A stretch of DNA of 64,000 bases from Bacteroidia bacterium (GTDB lineage: Bacteria; Bacteroidota; Bacteroidia; SpSt-205), in the NCBI GenBank assembly GCA_026003235.1, contig BPGW01000007.1, forward strand, positions 1 through 64,000. Direction: 5' to 3'. A program made the position numbers and the translations under genes. This document shows positions 16,884 through 26,314 of this stretch, piece by piece (positions within the stretch are counted from its first letter, which is position 1; the number at the start of each line of letters is the position of its first letter). The notes under the pieces are model-generated. The model was not told where the DNA came from and searched no databases. It saw only the letters and a list, made by a program, of their open reading frames with translations.

Positions 16884-17822
16884 GTGACGCCCGCTCCCTT
16901 CGTCAAACTCTTTGCAGGGTCCGCCTCTCACGCTTTTGCTGAGAAGGTGGCTCAGCACTACGGGCAGCCCTTAGGTAACCTCACCCTACATCGCTTCTCG
17001 GATGGAGAAATGTTGCCCAAGTACGAAGAATCCATCCGAGGAGCGCATGTGTGCCTGATCCAGTCTACGGCAGCACCGGCGGAAAACCTCCTGGAGCTCC
17101 TTCTCTTGATAGATGCGGCGCGGCGGGCTTCAGCCGAAACCATCACCGCCGTGATTCCCTACTACGGCTACGCTCGCCAAGACCGCAAAGAAGAAGGCCG
17201 CGTCTCTATTGGGGCCAAACTCGTGGCCAACCTCCTACAAGCCGCCGGCGCTTCACGCATCGTGACGATGGATTTGCATGCGGGCCAGATCCAGGGTTTT
17301 TTTGACATACCCCTGGATAACCTGGAGGCGTCGGTGGTGCACATTCCCTACATCCAAAGCCTGAACCTCAGCCCTCTGGTGATCGTATCGCCTGATGCAG
17401 GGGGCACCGCCCGAGCCCGAAAATACGCTCGCCACCTTCACGCCGACCTGGCCCTGGTGGATAAATACCGAACCCAAGCCAACCAGGTCCACTCCATGCG
17501 CCTGATTGGCGAAGTGAAAGGCAAGCACGTCATCATCGTAGATGACCTGGTAGACACCGCTGGCACCCTGATCCGAGCTGCCCAGCTCGTCCTGGAGGAA
17601 GGAGCGCTCTCTGTGCGAGCCTGCGTAACGCACCCCGTTCTCTCTGGCCCTGCCTACGAACGCATAGCCCAATCGCCGTTAGCCGAACTCATCGTGACAG
17701 ATACCCTACCCCTGCGCCAGCCCCTCCCTAAGATTACCGTGCTTTCGGTAGCGCCCATTTTTGCTCAGGCGCTTCACAATATCCATCACCACGAATCGGT
17801 CAGCGCCCTCTTCTACAGCTAA
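16884..17822 (+). CDS. prs: Ribose-phosphate pyrophosphokinase
   Basis: Makes PRPP from ribose-5-phosphate and ATP for nucleotide, His and Trp synthesis. The 312-residue protein matches the usual length. It has KLFAGSASHAFAEKVA, the ATP loop FSDGEMLPKYEESIRG, YYGYARQDRKEEGRVSIGAK (flexible-loop region), TMDLHAGQIQGFF, SPDAGGTARARKYA and the PRPP motif VIIVDDLVDTAGTL. The GTG at 16884 is the sensible start; anything upstream runs into the tRNA. No separate promoter is seen, so prs is probably cut from a tRNA-Gln-prs transcript. It converges with pheT, with a 12-base gap. Confidence 0.95.
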   Translation: MTPAPFVKLFAGSASHAFAEKVAQHYGQPLGNLTLHRFSDGEMLPKYEESIRGAHVCLIQSTAAPAENLLELLLLIDAARRASAETITAVIPYYGYARQDRKEEGRVSIGAKLVANLLQAAGASRIVTMDLHAGQIQGFFDIPLDNLEASVVHIPYIQSLNLSPLVIVSPDAGGTARARKYARHLHADLALVDKYRTQANQVHSMRLIGEVKGKHVIIVDDLVDTAGTLIRAAQLVLEEGALSVRACVTHPVLSGPAYERIAQSPLAELIVTDTLPLRQPLPKITVLSVAPIFAQALHNIHHHESVSALFYS

Positions 17823-17834
17823 GAGGGTCTCCGC

Positions 17835-20225
17835 TCAAAAAGCTTCGGATTTTCGGACGACGGCCCCGAGCTTTTCAGCCACCTGAATGGCTTGGCGGAG
17901 GAAGTCTTGGATTTCACCTTCTGTGAGGGTATGGTCAGCCTGCAGCGTAAAGCGAAAGCCGTAACTGGTTCGTCCTGAGCTGTCCTTATAGCGGTCAAAG
18001 GGCTGAATGGAGCGCAAGTAAGGATGGCCCATCTGCCAGAAAGCCTGCTCAAGGTCGGCGTAGGAAAGCCCTTCGGGGATGAAGACGCTAAGGTCTTTGA
18101 CCACGATGGGGTGGTAGGAAAAGCCGGTAAAGCAAGGCAAGCGACGAGGAGGCACGGCCCAGAAGAGCAAGCTTAGCTCGGCGGCAAAGACTTCTTCTTT
18201 TTGCAGTCCGAAGCGCTGTAGGTAAGCGGGGTGCACTTGCCCGGCCAGGCCGAGTTCTGTCTGGGCAGCCAGGAGGCGAACTCCCCAGGCCCAGAGGCCC
18301 TGGGGCTCGGTGAGGGGTTTTTCTTCAAAGGGGGTGCCTAAGCGGCGCAGACAAGCCCGCACAGCCGCCAAGAAATATTCTCCTGCGGGGAGGGTCACCT
18401 CCAAGCCCTCTACGGGCGGGGGACCCCATCCCCATAAGGCCAGTCGCTCTTCTTCCTTGCCGGGCTGGTAGAGGCGCCCCCACTCAAAAGCCCAGAAACG
18501 CCCCGCCCCATGAGCCCGATTGTGGGCCAAGACCTCCAGGCCAGAACCGACCAGTGTGGGCCGTAGATAAGCCAGCTCTTCATACAAGGGGTTGCTTAGG
18601 CGTAGGGCCGTTTCCTCTCCTGGGGGCAAATGGTGCCGGCCCACCAGCGAAGGCGTGCGCACCTCCCAAAAGCCCAGGCCCGTCAAGACTTCCGAAAGGG
18701 CCTCTTTGAGCTCATATTGGATGTCCTCCGCCGAAACCGTCGGATAAGGAGCGGGCTTCTGGTAAGCTGGCGTAGGGAGGGCTTCCCATCCTTCAAGGCG
18801 GAGGAGCTCTTCGGCCAGGTCCACGGGACGGGTCACATCCAGCCGGTAACGGGGCACCGCCACCTCCCATACCTCAAGCGAGTGGGGGTGCACCTGGATA
18901 TCCAGCCGCTCAAGGTATTGACGAGTTTTTTCGGGGGTTAGCTTGAGTCCGGTGAGCCTCTCCAGGTAGGGTAAGGAGATCTGGAAGCGCCGAGGTGCGG
19001 TCCGTGCAGGGTCATGGACTTCTGCGTAGTGAGAGACGGTGGCCGTGGGGTATATCTGCTGCAGCAGGGCGGCGGCGGCTTCTGCGGCCCACGGCACCCG
19101 CTGGGGGTCCGTGCCCCGCATGAAGCGATACCCGCTCTCGGTGTGAAGGCGCAGGCGCCGACCCGTGCGGCGAATCCAAACCGGAAGAAAGTAGGCCGAC
19201 TCCAGAAACACCTCCTGGGTTTGGCTGGAAATAGCCGTGCGAAGGCCGCCCACAAGACCCGCCAGGCAGGCTGGCCCCTGCTCGTCCGCAATCACCAGAT
19301 CGCCCGCCTGAAGATCCAGCACCTGACCCTGGAGGCTTTCCATGAGGGCAGGCTCCTTCAAAGGAGCAATCAGGAGGGTTCGGCCTGCAAGCTTCTCCCC
19401 GTCAAAGGCATGCAAGGGCTGCCCAAATCCAAGGAGGATATAGTTGGTCACATCCACGACGGGGTGGATGGTGCGCAGGCCGGCCGCTTCCAGGCGAAAG
19501 CGCAGCCAGTCCGGTGTGGGGCGACCTGGTTGGATGCCCCGGATGTAAAGCCCACCGTAACGGGGACAGGCCTCCAAGTCCGGCACGTCCAACGCAAGGG
19601 GAAAATCAAACCGTTCGCCCTGCACGCGCCAGGTAGGGGGATGCAGAGGAGCGCCCGTGAGGGCGGCGTATTCCCGCGCTATGCCCCAATGGCTGAGGGC
19701 ATCGCCTCGGTTGGGGGTAGGGCTGATCTCCAGAATCAGGTCGGTGTAATCACCCAGCACCGCAGAGACCGGAGCCCCTATCGGCGCTTCCGGCGGGAGG
19801 AGATAAATGCCGTCGGCTTCCGAACCGATGCCCATTTCTTGGGCAGAGCAGAGCATGCCTTCTGATCGCACTCCCCGAATGGTGCGGGACTCCAGAGGCA
19901 CCCACCGACCCTGCAAATAGACCTGGCTGGAAGGGAGGGCCACAGGCACCCGGTCTCCTTCGCGCACATGGGCAGCGCCCGTAACGATGGTGAGAGGCTT
20001 GCCTTCTCCTATAGACACCTGGCATACCCAGAGCCGGTCGGCGGCAGGATGCTTCTCTATCCTTTCAATGCGACCCACGCGCAGCGTAGCCAAGGCCTCA
20101 GGCAAACGGCGATACGGCGTGAGGCTTTCCACTTCCAGCCCTGCCCGGGTAAGCCTCTCTGCAACCGCTTCAGGGCTTTCGGAAATCTCAACCAGTTCGG
20201 CAAGCCAGCTCCACACAATGCGCAT
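17835..20225 (-). CDS. pheT: Phenylalanine--tRNA ligase beta subunit
   Basis: A 796-residue subunit of the (alpha-beta)2 enzyme. The start MRIVWSWLAELVEISES is followed by the EMAP/tRNA-binding OB domain (VGRIERIEKHPAADRLWVCQV), the B3/B4 editing domain around residues 210-400, the B5 domain, the catalytic-like core and a C-terminal anticodon-binding ferredoxin-fold domain (PPRRLPCFTGF, PFDRYKDSSGRTSYGFRF). The ATG at 20225 is supported by a promoter box six bases upstream. pheS is not in the window, so the two subunits are encoded apart. Confidence 0.95.
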   Translation of the reverse strand: MRIVWSWLAELVEISESPEAVAERLTRAGLEVESLTPYRRLPEALATLRVGRIERIEKHPAADRLWVCQVSIGEGKPLTIVTGAAHVREGDRVPVALPSSQVYLQGRWVPLESRTIRGVRSEGMLCSAQEMGIGSEADGIYLLPPEAPIGAPVSAVLGDYTDLILEISPTPNRGDALSHWGIAREYAALTGAPLHPPTWRVQGERFDFPLALDVPDLEACPRYGGLYIRGIQPGRPTPDWLRFRLEAAGLRTIHPVVDVTNYILLGFGQPLHAFDGEKLAGRTLLIAPLKEPALMESLQGQVLDLQAGDLVIADEQGPACLAGLVGGLRTAISSQTQEVFLESAYFLPVWIRRTGRRLRLHTESGYRFMRGTDPQRVPWAAEAAAALLQQIYPTATVSHYAEVHDPARTAPRRFQISLPYLERLTGLKLTPEKTRQYLERLDIQVHPHSLEVWEVAVPRYRLDVTRPVDLAEELLRLEGWEALPTPAYQKPAPYPTVSAEDIQYELKEALSEVLTGLGFWEVRTPSLVGRHHLPPGEETALRLSNPLYEELAYLRPTLVGSGLEVLAHNRAHGAGRFWAFEWGRLYQPGKEEERLALWGWGPPPVEGLEVTLPAGEYFLAAVRACLRRLGTPFEEKPLTEPQGLWAWGVRLLAAQTELGLAGQVHPAYLQRFGLQKEEVFAAELSLLFWAVPPRRLPCFTGFSYHPIVVKDLSVFIPEGLSYADLEQAFWQMGHPYLRSIQPFDRYKDSSGRTSYGFRFTLQADHTLTEGEIQDFLRQAIQVAEKLGAVVRKSEAF

Positions 20226-20231
20226 GCCTGG

Positions 20232-20239
20232 CAAAGGTA
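20232..20239 (-). promoter_or_regulatory. -7 promoter box TACCTTTG for pheT
   Basis: Read on the minus strand, it ends six bases (CCAGGC) before the ATG at 20225. It sits in the short gap after der. Confidence 0.7.
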
Positions 20240-20244
20240 GCCTG

Positions 20245-21555
20245 TTAGGTGCCTTCTTCCCGGAGGCGAAAGTGAATCCACCACCCAGGAAAGGGGTAAA
20301 GAGCCCGAATTTGCTTGCGCACAAAGTCCAGGTAAGAAGCCCGGAGCTTGTCCGCATGACGCACATGCAGGAGGAAAGTGGGGGGAGCAACTCCCACTTG
20401 CTGGAGGAAACGCACGCTGGGGTGCACAGTGCCCACGAGAGGATGCGGGTGCTGCCGCAAAACCGGAAGCACCCGATCGTTCAAAAGGCGCGTGGGAAGG
20501 GTGTGTTGGCCAGCTTGGTACACCTCAAAGGCTGCCCGGGGGATCTCCGAAAGGCCCCTTCCGGTGAGCGCAGACACCCCCAGAATAGGCACCGGCTCCA
20601 GAGGCCGAACCTTGAGACGAACCCACTCCAGCACGCGTTTTTGCTCCTCAGGCGTGAGAAGGTCTATTTTATTTACCAGGATAACCACCCCACGGCCTTT
20701 TTGTTCGGCCTGGCGCAGGAGCGTAAGGTCCTGAGCGGTAAGGGGCTCCGTAGCTTCCACCACGAGCAGCACGACGTCCGCATGGAAAAGCGCTTCCAAG
20801 CTGCGCAGGGCGGCGTACCGCTCAAGAGAGTGAGGGGGAATGCGGGCCTTTCGCCGCAAGCCGGCTGTGTCTATCCAAAAAAAACGGTGTCCCTTCCACT
20901 CGGCCGGCTCGTAGAGAGCATCCCGGGTGGTGCCGGGCATGTCGCTCACCACGGCGCGCGGAGCCCTGAGCAGCGCATTGAGTAGGCTGGACTTTCCCAC
21001 ATTAGGCCGGCCGATGAGCGCAAAACGAGGCCCCTCCGGCGCTTCTTCGGGAGAAGCGTCCTTTATAAAAGCCTGTAGCGCCTCCTTCAACATAGAAAGG
21101 CCCCGCCCCGTCGTAGCTGAGACAAAAAACACCGGCTCAAAACCCAGCCGATAAAACTCTGCCCCTGCCTGGGCAAGCTTTTCGTTGTCGGCTTTGTTTA
21201 CCAGGAGCCAGACGGGTTTGTTAGGGCTCAAATGGCGTCGCAACCACTGGCCAAAAGTCTGGTCTTCGGGATGCAGGCCGGTCTGCGCGTCCACGATCCA
21301 CCATAGCAGGTCCGCTTCTTCTACCGCAAAGCGCACCTGCTGAGCCACTTGCGCTTCCAGGCCTTCCTTTTCGCCCAAAAACCCGCCTGTATCTATGAGC
21401 CAAATCGGCTTCCCTTCCAGGTGGAAGAGGCCATAATGGCGGTCGCGCGTCACGCCAGGCGTGTCCTCTACGATAGCCACGCGCTTGCCAAGGAGACGAT
21501 TGAAAAGACTTGATTTGCCCACATTGGGGCGACCGATAAGCGCTACCTTGAGCAT
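20245..21555 (-). CDS. der: Ribosome-assembly GTPase Der (EngA)
   Basis: A 436-residue protein with two tandem Era-like G domains and a C-terminal KH-like domain. G domain 1: [26 protein letters not shown] domain 2: [25 protein letters not shown]. The KH-like end includes [15 protein letters not shown]. Der acts in late 50S subunit assembly. The ATG at 21555 begins [13 protein letters not shown], the usual family start. The stop of the upstream lipoprotein gene is four bases before it, so the two are coupled. Confidence 0.96.
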   Translation of the reverse strand: MLKVALIGRPNVGKSSLFNRLLGKRVAIVEDTPGVTRDRHYGLFHLEGKPIWLIDTGGFLGEKEGLEAQVAQQVRFAVEEADLLWWIVDAQTGLHPEDQTFGQWLRRHLSPNKPVWLLVNKADNEKLAQAGAEFYRLGFEPVFFVSATTGRGLSMLKEALQAFIKDASPEEAPEGPRFALIGRPNVGKSSLLNALLRAPRAVVSDMPGTTRDALYEPAEWKGHRFFWIDTAGLRRKARIPPHSLERYAALRSLEALFHADVVLLVVEATEPLTAQDLTLLRQAEQKGRGVVILVNKIDLLTPEEQKRVLEWVRLKVRPLEPVPILGVSALTGRGLSEIPRAAFEVYQAGQHTLPTRLLNDRVLPVLRQHPHPLVGTVHPSVRFLQQVGVAPPTFLLHVRHADKLRASYLDFVRKQIRALYPFPGWWIHFRLREEGT

Positions 21556-21559
21556 AGGG

Positions 21560-22246
21560 CTACAGCATCCTCCGCCACAAGAGCGCGTACTCCCCTGAGG
21601 GTAGCTGCACCAGAAGGCCCCTTTTGTCTCCCCAGCGCACAAACTCAGCCCGCCGAAAAGGCCCTTCTTCGTCCGTCAGGAGAAGGACATTTTCCCGGCG
21701 CTCTATTTCAGGTCCCAGGGGGAGCTGTTCCTCTCGCATGTCCATGGTCTCAGGATCCAGCTGAATTCGTTTCACAACAAGGGCGAGGCTAGGCACAAAG
21801 TTGACAATGATGAGGCCCAGCTCTTCGCCGGGGAGGCCCTCGTAGAAGCCCGCATACAAAAGCGAGTCGGGCGCTAACCAAGGGGAAAGTACCCCAAGCT
21901 TGAGGTAGCGAAAGCCTTGGCCATCAGGGTTCACCTCAATGGCCACCGAATCTGTTGAATTGAGCAGCAGGCTGAATTCGGTAGGTTGGCCAGGCAAAAA
22001 GTCTGGGGGAGTCGCTTCGTCCAGGGTGATCCATCCCCGCACGCCCCGGTAACAGACATAGAGCCAGCTACCCGCTTCTTTTAAGCGAGCTACGACCAGG
22101 CCGGCTGGGAGGGTATCCAGCACCGCCGCCGTAAAAGAAGGCGCCTGACGACGAACCGCAGCCGTTCGGAGTTCTATTTCGCCTTGGGGAGCGGGGGCAC
22201 AACCCCAAAGCCCCACCACCAGCCATCCTATCCCTATGCTTCGCAC
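21560..22246 (-). CDS. SH3-domain lipoprotein of unknown function
   Basis: A 228-residue predicted lipoprotein: signal sequence with lipobox VVGLWGC (modified cysteine at about 16), then a bacterial SH3-like domain. The domain reads [17 protein letters not shown], then [10 protein letters not shown], then [14 protein letters not shown]. The C-terminal 130 residues, rich in short strands ([36 protein letters not shown]), were not recognised. SH3 domains of this kind often bind peptidoglycan. The GTG start at 22246 is four bases downstream of a TAGCTTTG box. It heads an operon with der. Confidence 0.75.
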   Translation of the reverse strand: MRSIGIGWLVVGLWGCAPAPQGEIELRTAAVRRQAPSFTAAVLDTLPAGLVVARLKEAGSWLYVCYRGVRGWITLDEATPPDFLPGQPTEFSLLLNSTDSVAIEVNPDGQGFRYLKLGVLSPWLAPDSLLYAGFYEGLPGEELGLIIVNFVPSLALVVKRIQLDPETMDMREEQLPLGPEIERRENVLLLTDEEGPFRRAEFVRWGDKRGLLVQLPSGEYALLWRRML

Positions 22247-22589
22247 CTCACAAAGCTACAAAAACCCTTGCGCCCCCCCGAAGAGTGCCCTTTCCTTTTA
22301 GCTCAAATGGAAGCTCCCACAACCGGGCCCAAGGGTTTTCACCCTTCCCCTTCACCCTCTCTCAAAAAAAGAAGCCCCCCTTTCCCTAATGCTCAGAGAG
22401 CCGCAGCCTGCAACATTCACCCTTGCCCCTCGTATAGGTAGGGCAGATATGACCCGCCGCAAGCCAAAGGGGGCTACAGGAGATAGTAAATCTTTATATC
22501 AATAAAATTTCGTGTGCAAAATTCGGCCAAATTTTACATCGGTTTTTTCCATACGTAGGTATGACCAACCCCAACAGAACAGAGGGGCT
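22247..22589 (+). other. Intergenic region between divergent operons
   Basis: 343 bases with no convincing gene. It holds the minus-strand promoter at 22251-22258 and C-rich low-complexity tracts at 22330-22440. Next comes a distinctly A/T-rich stretch (22480-22560, with TATATC and AAAATTT tracts) that probably carries the promoter of the VWA/AAA operon. No clear TAnnTTTG box was found for that operon, so its promoter may be of another type. Confidence 0.5.
22251..22258 (-). promoter_or_regulatory. -7 promoter box TAGCTTTG for the SH3 lipoprotein-der operon
   Basis: On the minus strand it ends four bases (TGAG) before the GTG at 22246. Same spacing and same four bases as the ddl promoter. 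Confidence 0.7.
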
Positions 22590-23684
22590 ATGCCCCCTCG
22601 CCTGGATCGCGCCTGGACGCGCGACCTTCCTCCCTGGCAGGAAAAACCTCAATCCGAAGGGGAGCAGACCGCAAGCCCGAACGGGAATCAGGGAGCAGGG
22701 ACAAGCTGTCCTACAGCAAGTTCTCCAGGGGCGTCCTCTTCCTCGGGGAATGCTCCGTCTCAAGGCTCCTCACCCAGCCAGCCCAATCCCACTCCTCAGG
22801 GCTCAAGAGAAGGAGCTCCTCCCTCGGCAGCTCCCTCACCCAGCGAAGCTTCCTCCGACAAGGTCCCTCCACCGGCCTCTCAGCCCGTAAGCTTTGAGGA
22901 AGTTCGGAAGTGGGTTCGGTTGCTTTTCCAGGCTCTCGGTCGCAAAGACTCCCTTGTTTCAGGACTTCCTCCCTTACGGCGAGCTTCCTGGAGGAGGCGA
23001 ATTCCTCTCACGCTGCCAACTCGCCGGATGAATCGGCACCGCGCCTTTCCCTTGCTTCCCTCTCCCGAGGAGGCCGAAGCCTACGCCGAATGGCGCACCC
23101 TGCAAAATACCCTCACTCAGCTGATAGACCTTTTAGCCGAAGACCTGACGGGACCTCCCATCCCTGGGGACCTGTGCTACCATCCTGAAGCGTTAGCCGT
23201 GCGGAAAATAGACAAGCGGCCTCTGAGTCGATGCCGGTATGACCGCGCCCGAGATACCCTCCTCTTTGTCTTGGACACTTCCGACTCCTGTCGTGAGTAC
23301 AGCGCCTTCCTGCAAAAGGTGGCCTACGCTGCGCTGCGGCTGGGGTCTGTAGAGCTTTGGGAGGCCCCCAACGGTCGGATTGTAGGCTATTGGACATGGG
23401 ACCGCCACAGCCAAGCCCCCGCCTTTTACGAGCAGAACCATCAGCACTGGCCTTGGCGGGGACGCGTCCTCGTCTTCCTCGGGGACTACGATGGGGCAGA
23501 CCTGCTTATTGAGGCTTCCCGACACAACCAAGTGTGGTGGCTCTGTAACGAAGAACGCCACAAAGAGCTGGCCGAACATCCCCTTTACGAAGACCGTTCG
23601 CTGCGAGAGTTTCGGGGTAAAATCCTCCCCGTGCGGAACGAAGGAGACTTACTCCGAAGCATCCGAAAAATACGCCCTCTCTGA
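22590..23684 (+). CDS. VWA-like (CoxE/MoxR-associated) protein
   Basis: About 364 residues if started at the ATG at 22590, which has an AGAGGGG stretch just upstream; a GTG at 22512 in the same frame would add 26 residues. Residues 10-95 are a disordered Ser/Pro/Gly/Gln-rich linker. The C-terminal half contains LLFVLDTSDSC, whose D229-T-S-D-S233 fits the metal-binding DxSxS of von Willebrand A domains. It is followed by the alternating strands and helices of that fold (GRVLVFLGDYDGADLL). The gene lies 21 bases before an AAA ATPase gene, the classic MoxR-VWA arrangement. What the pair acts on is unknown. Confidence 0.65.
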   Translation: MPPRLDRAWTRDLPPWQEKPQSEGEQTASPNGNQGAGTSCPTASSPGASSSSGNAPSQGSSPSQPNPTPQGSREGAPPSAAPSPSEASSDKVPPPASQPVSFEEVRKWVRLLFQALGRKDSLVSGLPPLRRASWRRRIPLTLPTRRMNRHRAFPLLPSPEEAEAYAEWRTLQNTLTQLIDLLAEDLTGPPIPGDLCYHPEALAVRKIDKRPLSRCRYDRARDTLLFVLDTSDSCREYSAFLQKVAYAALRLGSVELWEAPNGRIVGYWTWDRHSQAPAFYEQNHQHWPWRGRVLVFLGDYDGADLLIEASRHNQVWWLCNEERHKELAEHPLYEDRSLREFRGKILPVRNEGDLLRSIRKIRPL

Positions 23685-23705
23685 AACTCCAAAACCAGTA
23701 CGGAT

Positions 23706-25631
23706 ATGTTCAGACAAGTAAAACAACGAGTGGAGCAGCTGCTTGCCCGCCTTCAGCGCAAGGCGTGGACAAGCCCGAAGGAGCAGGCGCTTCAAGAGCC
23801 GCTTGCGCCTTCAGAAAGGAAGACCCCGGACAACGTAGCCGAACCCCAATGGCAAGCCCGCGTAAAAACGCTGAACCTTGAGCAGCATGGGTACCTCATT
23901 TCGCCGGAGATGGCTGAGCGTGTACGGTTAGCGCTGGAGACCAGGCCGTTGGCAGGGGCCTTTTTGGCGGGGCCGCCGGGCTCTGGCAAAACCTACCTGG
24001 TAGAGGTCGTGTCCCAAGCGTTAGGGCTCCCTCTCCTGGTGCAGCAGCTTTTCCCTGGTAGCACCGAAGAGACCCTCTTTGTGCGCCTATTCCCCGACGA
24101 GAAAGGAGACATTAGGCCCGTAGAGGGGATCTTGGTGGAAGCGGCCCGCCTCTTGGGGGTCTTGCCTGGCACCCAGCCCACCGCCGCCGGCGTCGTCCTC
24201 CTTTTGGATGAGTGGGATAAAAGCCGACCCTCCGCCGACGGTTTCCTCTTGGACTTTCTCCAAACAGGGCGAATCCGATTTGGCAACATCAAGGTCCAGG
24301 TGCCCCTGGAACGCCTGATCGTGTTCATCACCACCAACGAAGAGCGGGACATCTCTGAGCCTCTACGGCGGCGCCTGTGCCGCATAGAACTGCCCCCGTT
24401 GCCCGTGGAGGGGATGCAGCAGCTTCTCACGCAGAGCCACCCGAATCATCCGCTTCTTTCGCTGGCCCTCTACCTCTACCAAGTTTCCCTGCACCCCAAA
24501 ATGCCCCGACCCTTTAGCGTACAGGAGCTGCGGCAGTTTCTCAGTGCGACCGCCAAGCGCGACGAGGCCCACCTCTCCAACGAGCACTTAGATGCCCTGA
24601 TCTACCAGTTCCTGACCAAGTCGCGCGAAGCCCACACCCTCCTCCGCACCCTGCTTGAGAAAGAGGAAACCGACCCTTCCCTCGCTCCAGCTACTTTACC
24701 CCCCTACTTGGAGCTGAAGCGGCCTTGGAGGCAAGACTCTCTTAGAGCCATAATTGAGGCTTTGCCCAAACTGCGAGAGGAAATAGCCCAAAAGCTCCGA
24801 GAAAAGGCCTACGGGGTGCTTCGCCTGAGAGAAGAGACCTGGCAAATCCTTCAGACACTCAACCGCTTTGAGCCGCCCAAATCTCCTGGGAAGTTTGCCG
24901 CAGGATGGGTAGGGCAAACCCCTCAGGGCCCCCAAATATTCCTAAGACGGCCCCTTCGGTTGGAGGACCTGTCACACTTCGTGGAGGAAGAAGTTCGCAC
25001 GGTTTGGGGCGAAATTGCGCTCTCCTTTGCTGGAATTAGACCTTCTATGAACAAAGCCCCCATCCGCTTTAGCGTAGCGAAAGCGCTTACCGAAGTCTAC
25101 GATCTGACTCTTGTGCATACTGCGGGAGAGGGCATGGTTTTCACGAAGAAGGGGCTTCGTTTGTGGGTAGGCCTACCTCATCCTGAGCTGCTCGTGGAGG
25201 TGCCTTTTGAATCCGTCATGCCCCTAAAGCTGCTGGGGCTGCTCTTGCGCGATGCAAGCAACCCCTATTGGCTCCAGCTGGCCCAAGAGAATCAGTGGGG
25301 AGAATTGGGGACTGAAATCCTGCAGTTTTTGGAGTCCCTTCCGCCCCAGGGAGCCAACGGTCTGCCTTGGGGAGCGGCTTTCCCTCTCCCGAAAGGCACC
25401 TGGGGCATAGTCTACCTGGAGCCCGACACCGAAGGCAGGCTCTACCTGCCTAAGGCGATTCTGTGGGACGATCCCCGGCTCTCCTGCTTAGGCGAGAAGA
25501 TGAACGATAATTGGGGCTATCCCTGCGAGTTAGAAAAGCACCGTGTGCGCCGGGTTACCCAAGGCAGACCCACGGCTACCCGGAAACTCCTCCTGGGTGC
25601 CGTGGAGGTCCTGTACAAGTGGATCAGCTAA
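23706..25631 (+). CDS. MoxR-like AAA+ ATPase with novel C-terminal region
   Basis: A 641-residue protein. Residues 55-330 form an AAA+ module: Walker A GPPGSGKT (89-96), Walker B VVLLLDEWDKS (163-173), sensor 1 FITTNE (207-212), arginine finger EPLRRRLCRIE (218-228), and a helical lid. The remaining 310 residues contain a possible coiled coil (LPKLREEIAQKLREKAYG) followed by a mixed alpha/beta region I could not assign. MoxR ATPases with VWA partners act as chaperones for enzyme maturation or metal insertion. No candidate client is adjacent. The operon ends in a strong terminator and has its own upstream A/T-rich region, so it stands alone as a two-gene unit. Confidence 0.72.
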   Translation: MFRQVKQRVEQLLARLQRKAWTSPKEQALQEPLAPSERKTPDNVAEPQWQARVKTLNLEQHGYLISPEMAERVRLALETRPLAGAFLAGPPGSGKTYLVEVVSQALGLPLLVQQLFPGSTEETLFVRLFPDEKGDIRPVEGILVEAARLLGVLPGTQPTAAGVVLLLDEWDKSRPSADGFLLDFLQTGRIRFGNIKVQVPLERLIVFITTNEERDISEPLRRRLCRIELPPLPVEGMQQLLTQSHPNHPLLSLALYLYQVSLHPKMPRPFSVQELRQFLSATAKRDEAHLSNEHLDALIYQFLTKSREAHTLLRTLLEKEETDPSLAPATLPPYLELKRPWRQDSLRAIIEALPKLREEIAQKLREKAYGVLRLREETWQILQTLNRFEPPKSPGKFAAGWVGQTPQGPQIFLRRPLRLEDLSHFVEEEVRTVWGEIALSFAGIRPSMNKAPIRFSVAKALTEVYDLTLVHTAGEGMVFTKKGLRLWVGLPHPELLVEVPFESVMPLKLLGLLLRDASNPYWLQLAQENQWGELGTEILQFLESLPPQGANGLPWGAAFPLPKGTWGIVYLEPDTEGRLYLPKAILWDDPRLSCLGEKMNDNWGYPCELEKHRVRRVTQGRPTATRKLLLGAVEVLYKWIS

Positions 25632-25653
25632 GCCCCTAAGCAAGTAGGTCTGG

Positions 25654-25681
25654 CCCCCTCCCTGCGGGGAGGGGGTTTTTT
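25654..25681 (+). terminator. Rho-independent terminator of the VWA/AAA operon
   Basis: A very G/C-rich hairpin (CCCCCTCCC, loop TGC, GGGGAGGGGG) is followed directly by TTTTTT. It lies 22 bases after the AAA stop codon. The next promoter box begins ten bases later, so it insulates the two transcription units. Confidence 0.9.
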
Positions 25682-25690
25682 GTTTGGTGG

Positions 25691-25698
25691 TATCTTTG
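25691..25698 (+). promoter_or_regulatory. -7 promoter box TATCTTTG for the envelope gene cluster
   Basis: Ends four bases (GGGC) before the ATG at 25703. A TTTG-containing T-tract from the terminator lies upstream. It probably drives the run of overlapping genes to 31627. Confidence 0.72.
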
Positions 25699-25702
25699 GG
25701 GC

Positions 25703-26314
25703 ATGGGGATAGCTTGGTGGGGGCTGTGCATATGGGGGCAATTGTCTCTCTGGACAGAAGGGGCTATAGGGGTGATTCACCGCGTGCCGGTGGCCCGTCC
25801 CCTCACTTGGGAAGCGACCTTCGCGGCTAAAAGAGGGGAAGCGCGCATGCCGGGCCCTTACGGCTGGGGGGGGCTCTCTTTACGCTATGCCAGCGGCCCT
25901 AAAACCTTTTTGGAAGTGGGGTTAGGGCTGCGGGGCTTTGTACTGTGGGCCAATGGCCTGCAAGAGACGCATCTCCAAGTCAACTTCCCGTTACGGGGGG
26001 GGGTTCGCCTCAAAGACATAGATAGGCCCTGGTGGTTGTGGGTAGGCCTAAGCAGCTCAGTACAACTGGCTGCGCACAGCTCGCCTCGGGTAGGGGGCGT
26101 GTACCGGTTTGCGGACTACTTTGCGCGGTCGCAGCTGCACCTACAAACGGGCTTAGAACGGACTTTTTCGGCTCGCTGGCAAGGAGGGCTGGGTGCCGGA
26201 TGGGATATCTCCTCGGCGTGGGACCGGGGCCTCTTCCGAGCTTACCGGAGCTTGGCTCACCATCTGTGGGTGTATCCTTACCTCCGCTATCGGTTATGGG
26301 CGGAGCATGGGTAA
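25703..26314 (+). CDS. Predicted secreted/outer-membrane protein, unknown
   Basis: A 203-residue protein with an N-terminal hydrophobic segment (WWGLCIWGQLSLW). Many alternating strands rich in Gly and aromatic residues follow (GLSLRYASGPKTFLEVGLGLRG, shortened here to its core GLSLRYASG; PYLRYRLW at the end), suggesting an outer-membrane beta barrel. No family was recognised. It is the first gene after the terminator at 25654 and overlaps the methyltransferase gene by 19 bases. Confidence 0.6.
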   Translation: MGIAWWGLCIWGQLSLWTEGAIGVIHRVPVARPLTWEATFAAKRGEARMPGPYGWGGLSLRYASGPKTFLEVGLGLRGFVLWANGLQETHLQVNFPLRGGVRLKDIDRPWWLWVGLSSSVQLAAHSSPRVGGVYRFADYFARSQLHLQTGLERTFSARWQGGLGAGWDISSAWDRGLFRAYRSLAHHLWVYPYLRYRLWAEHG

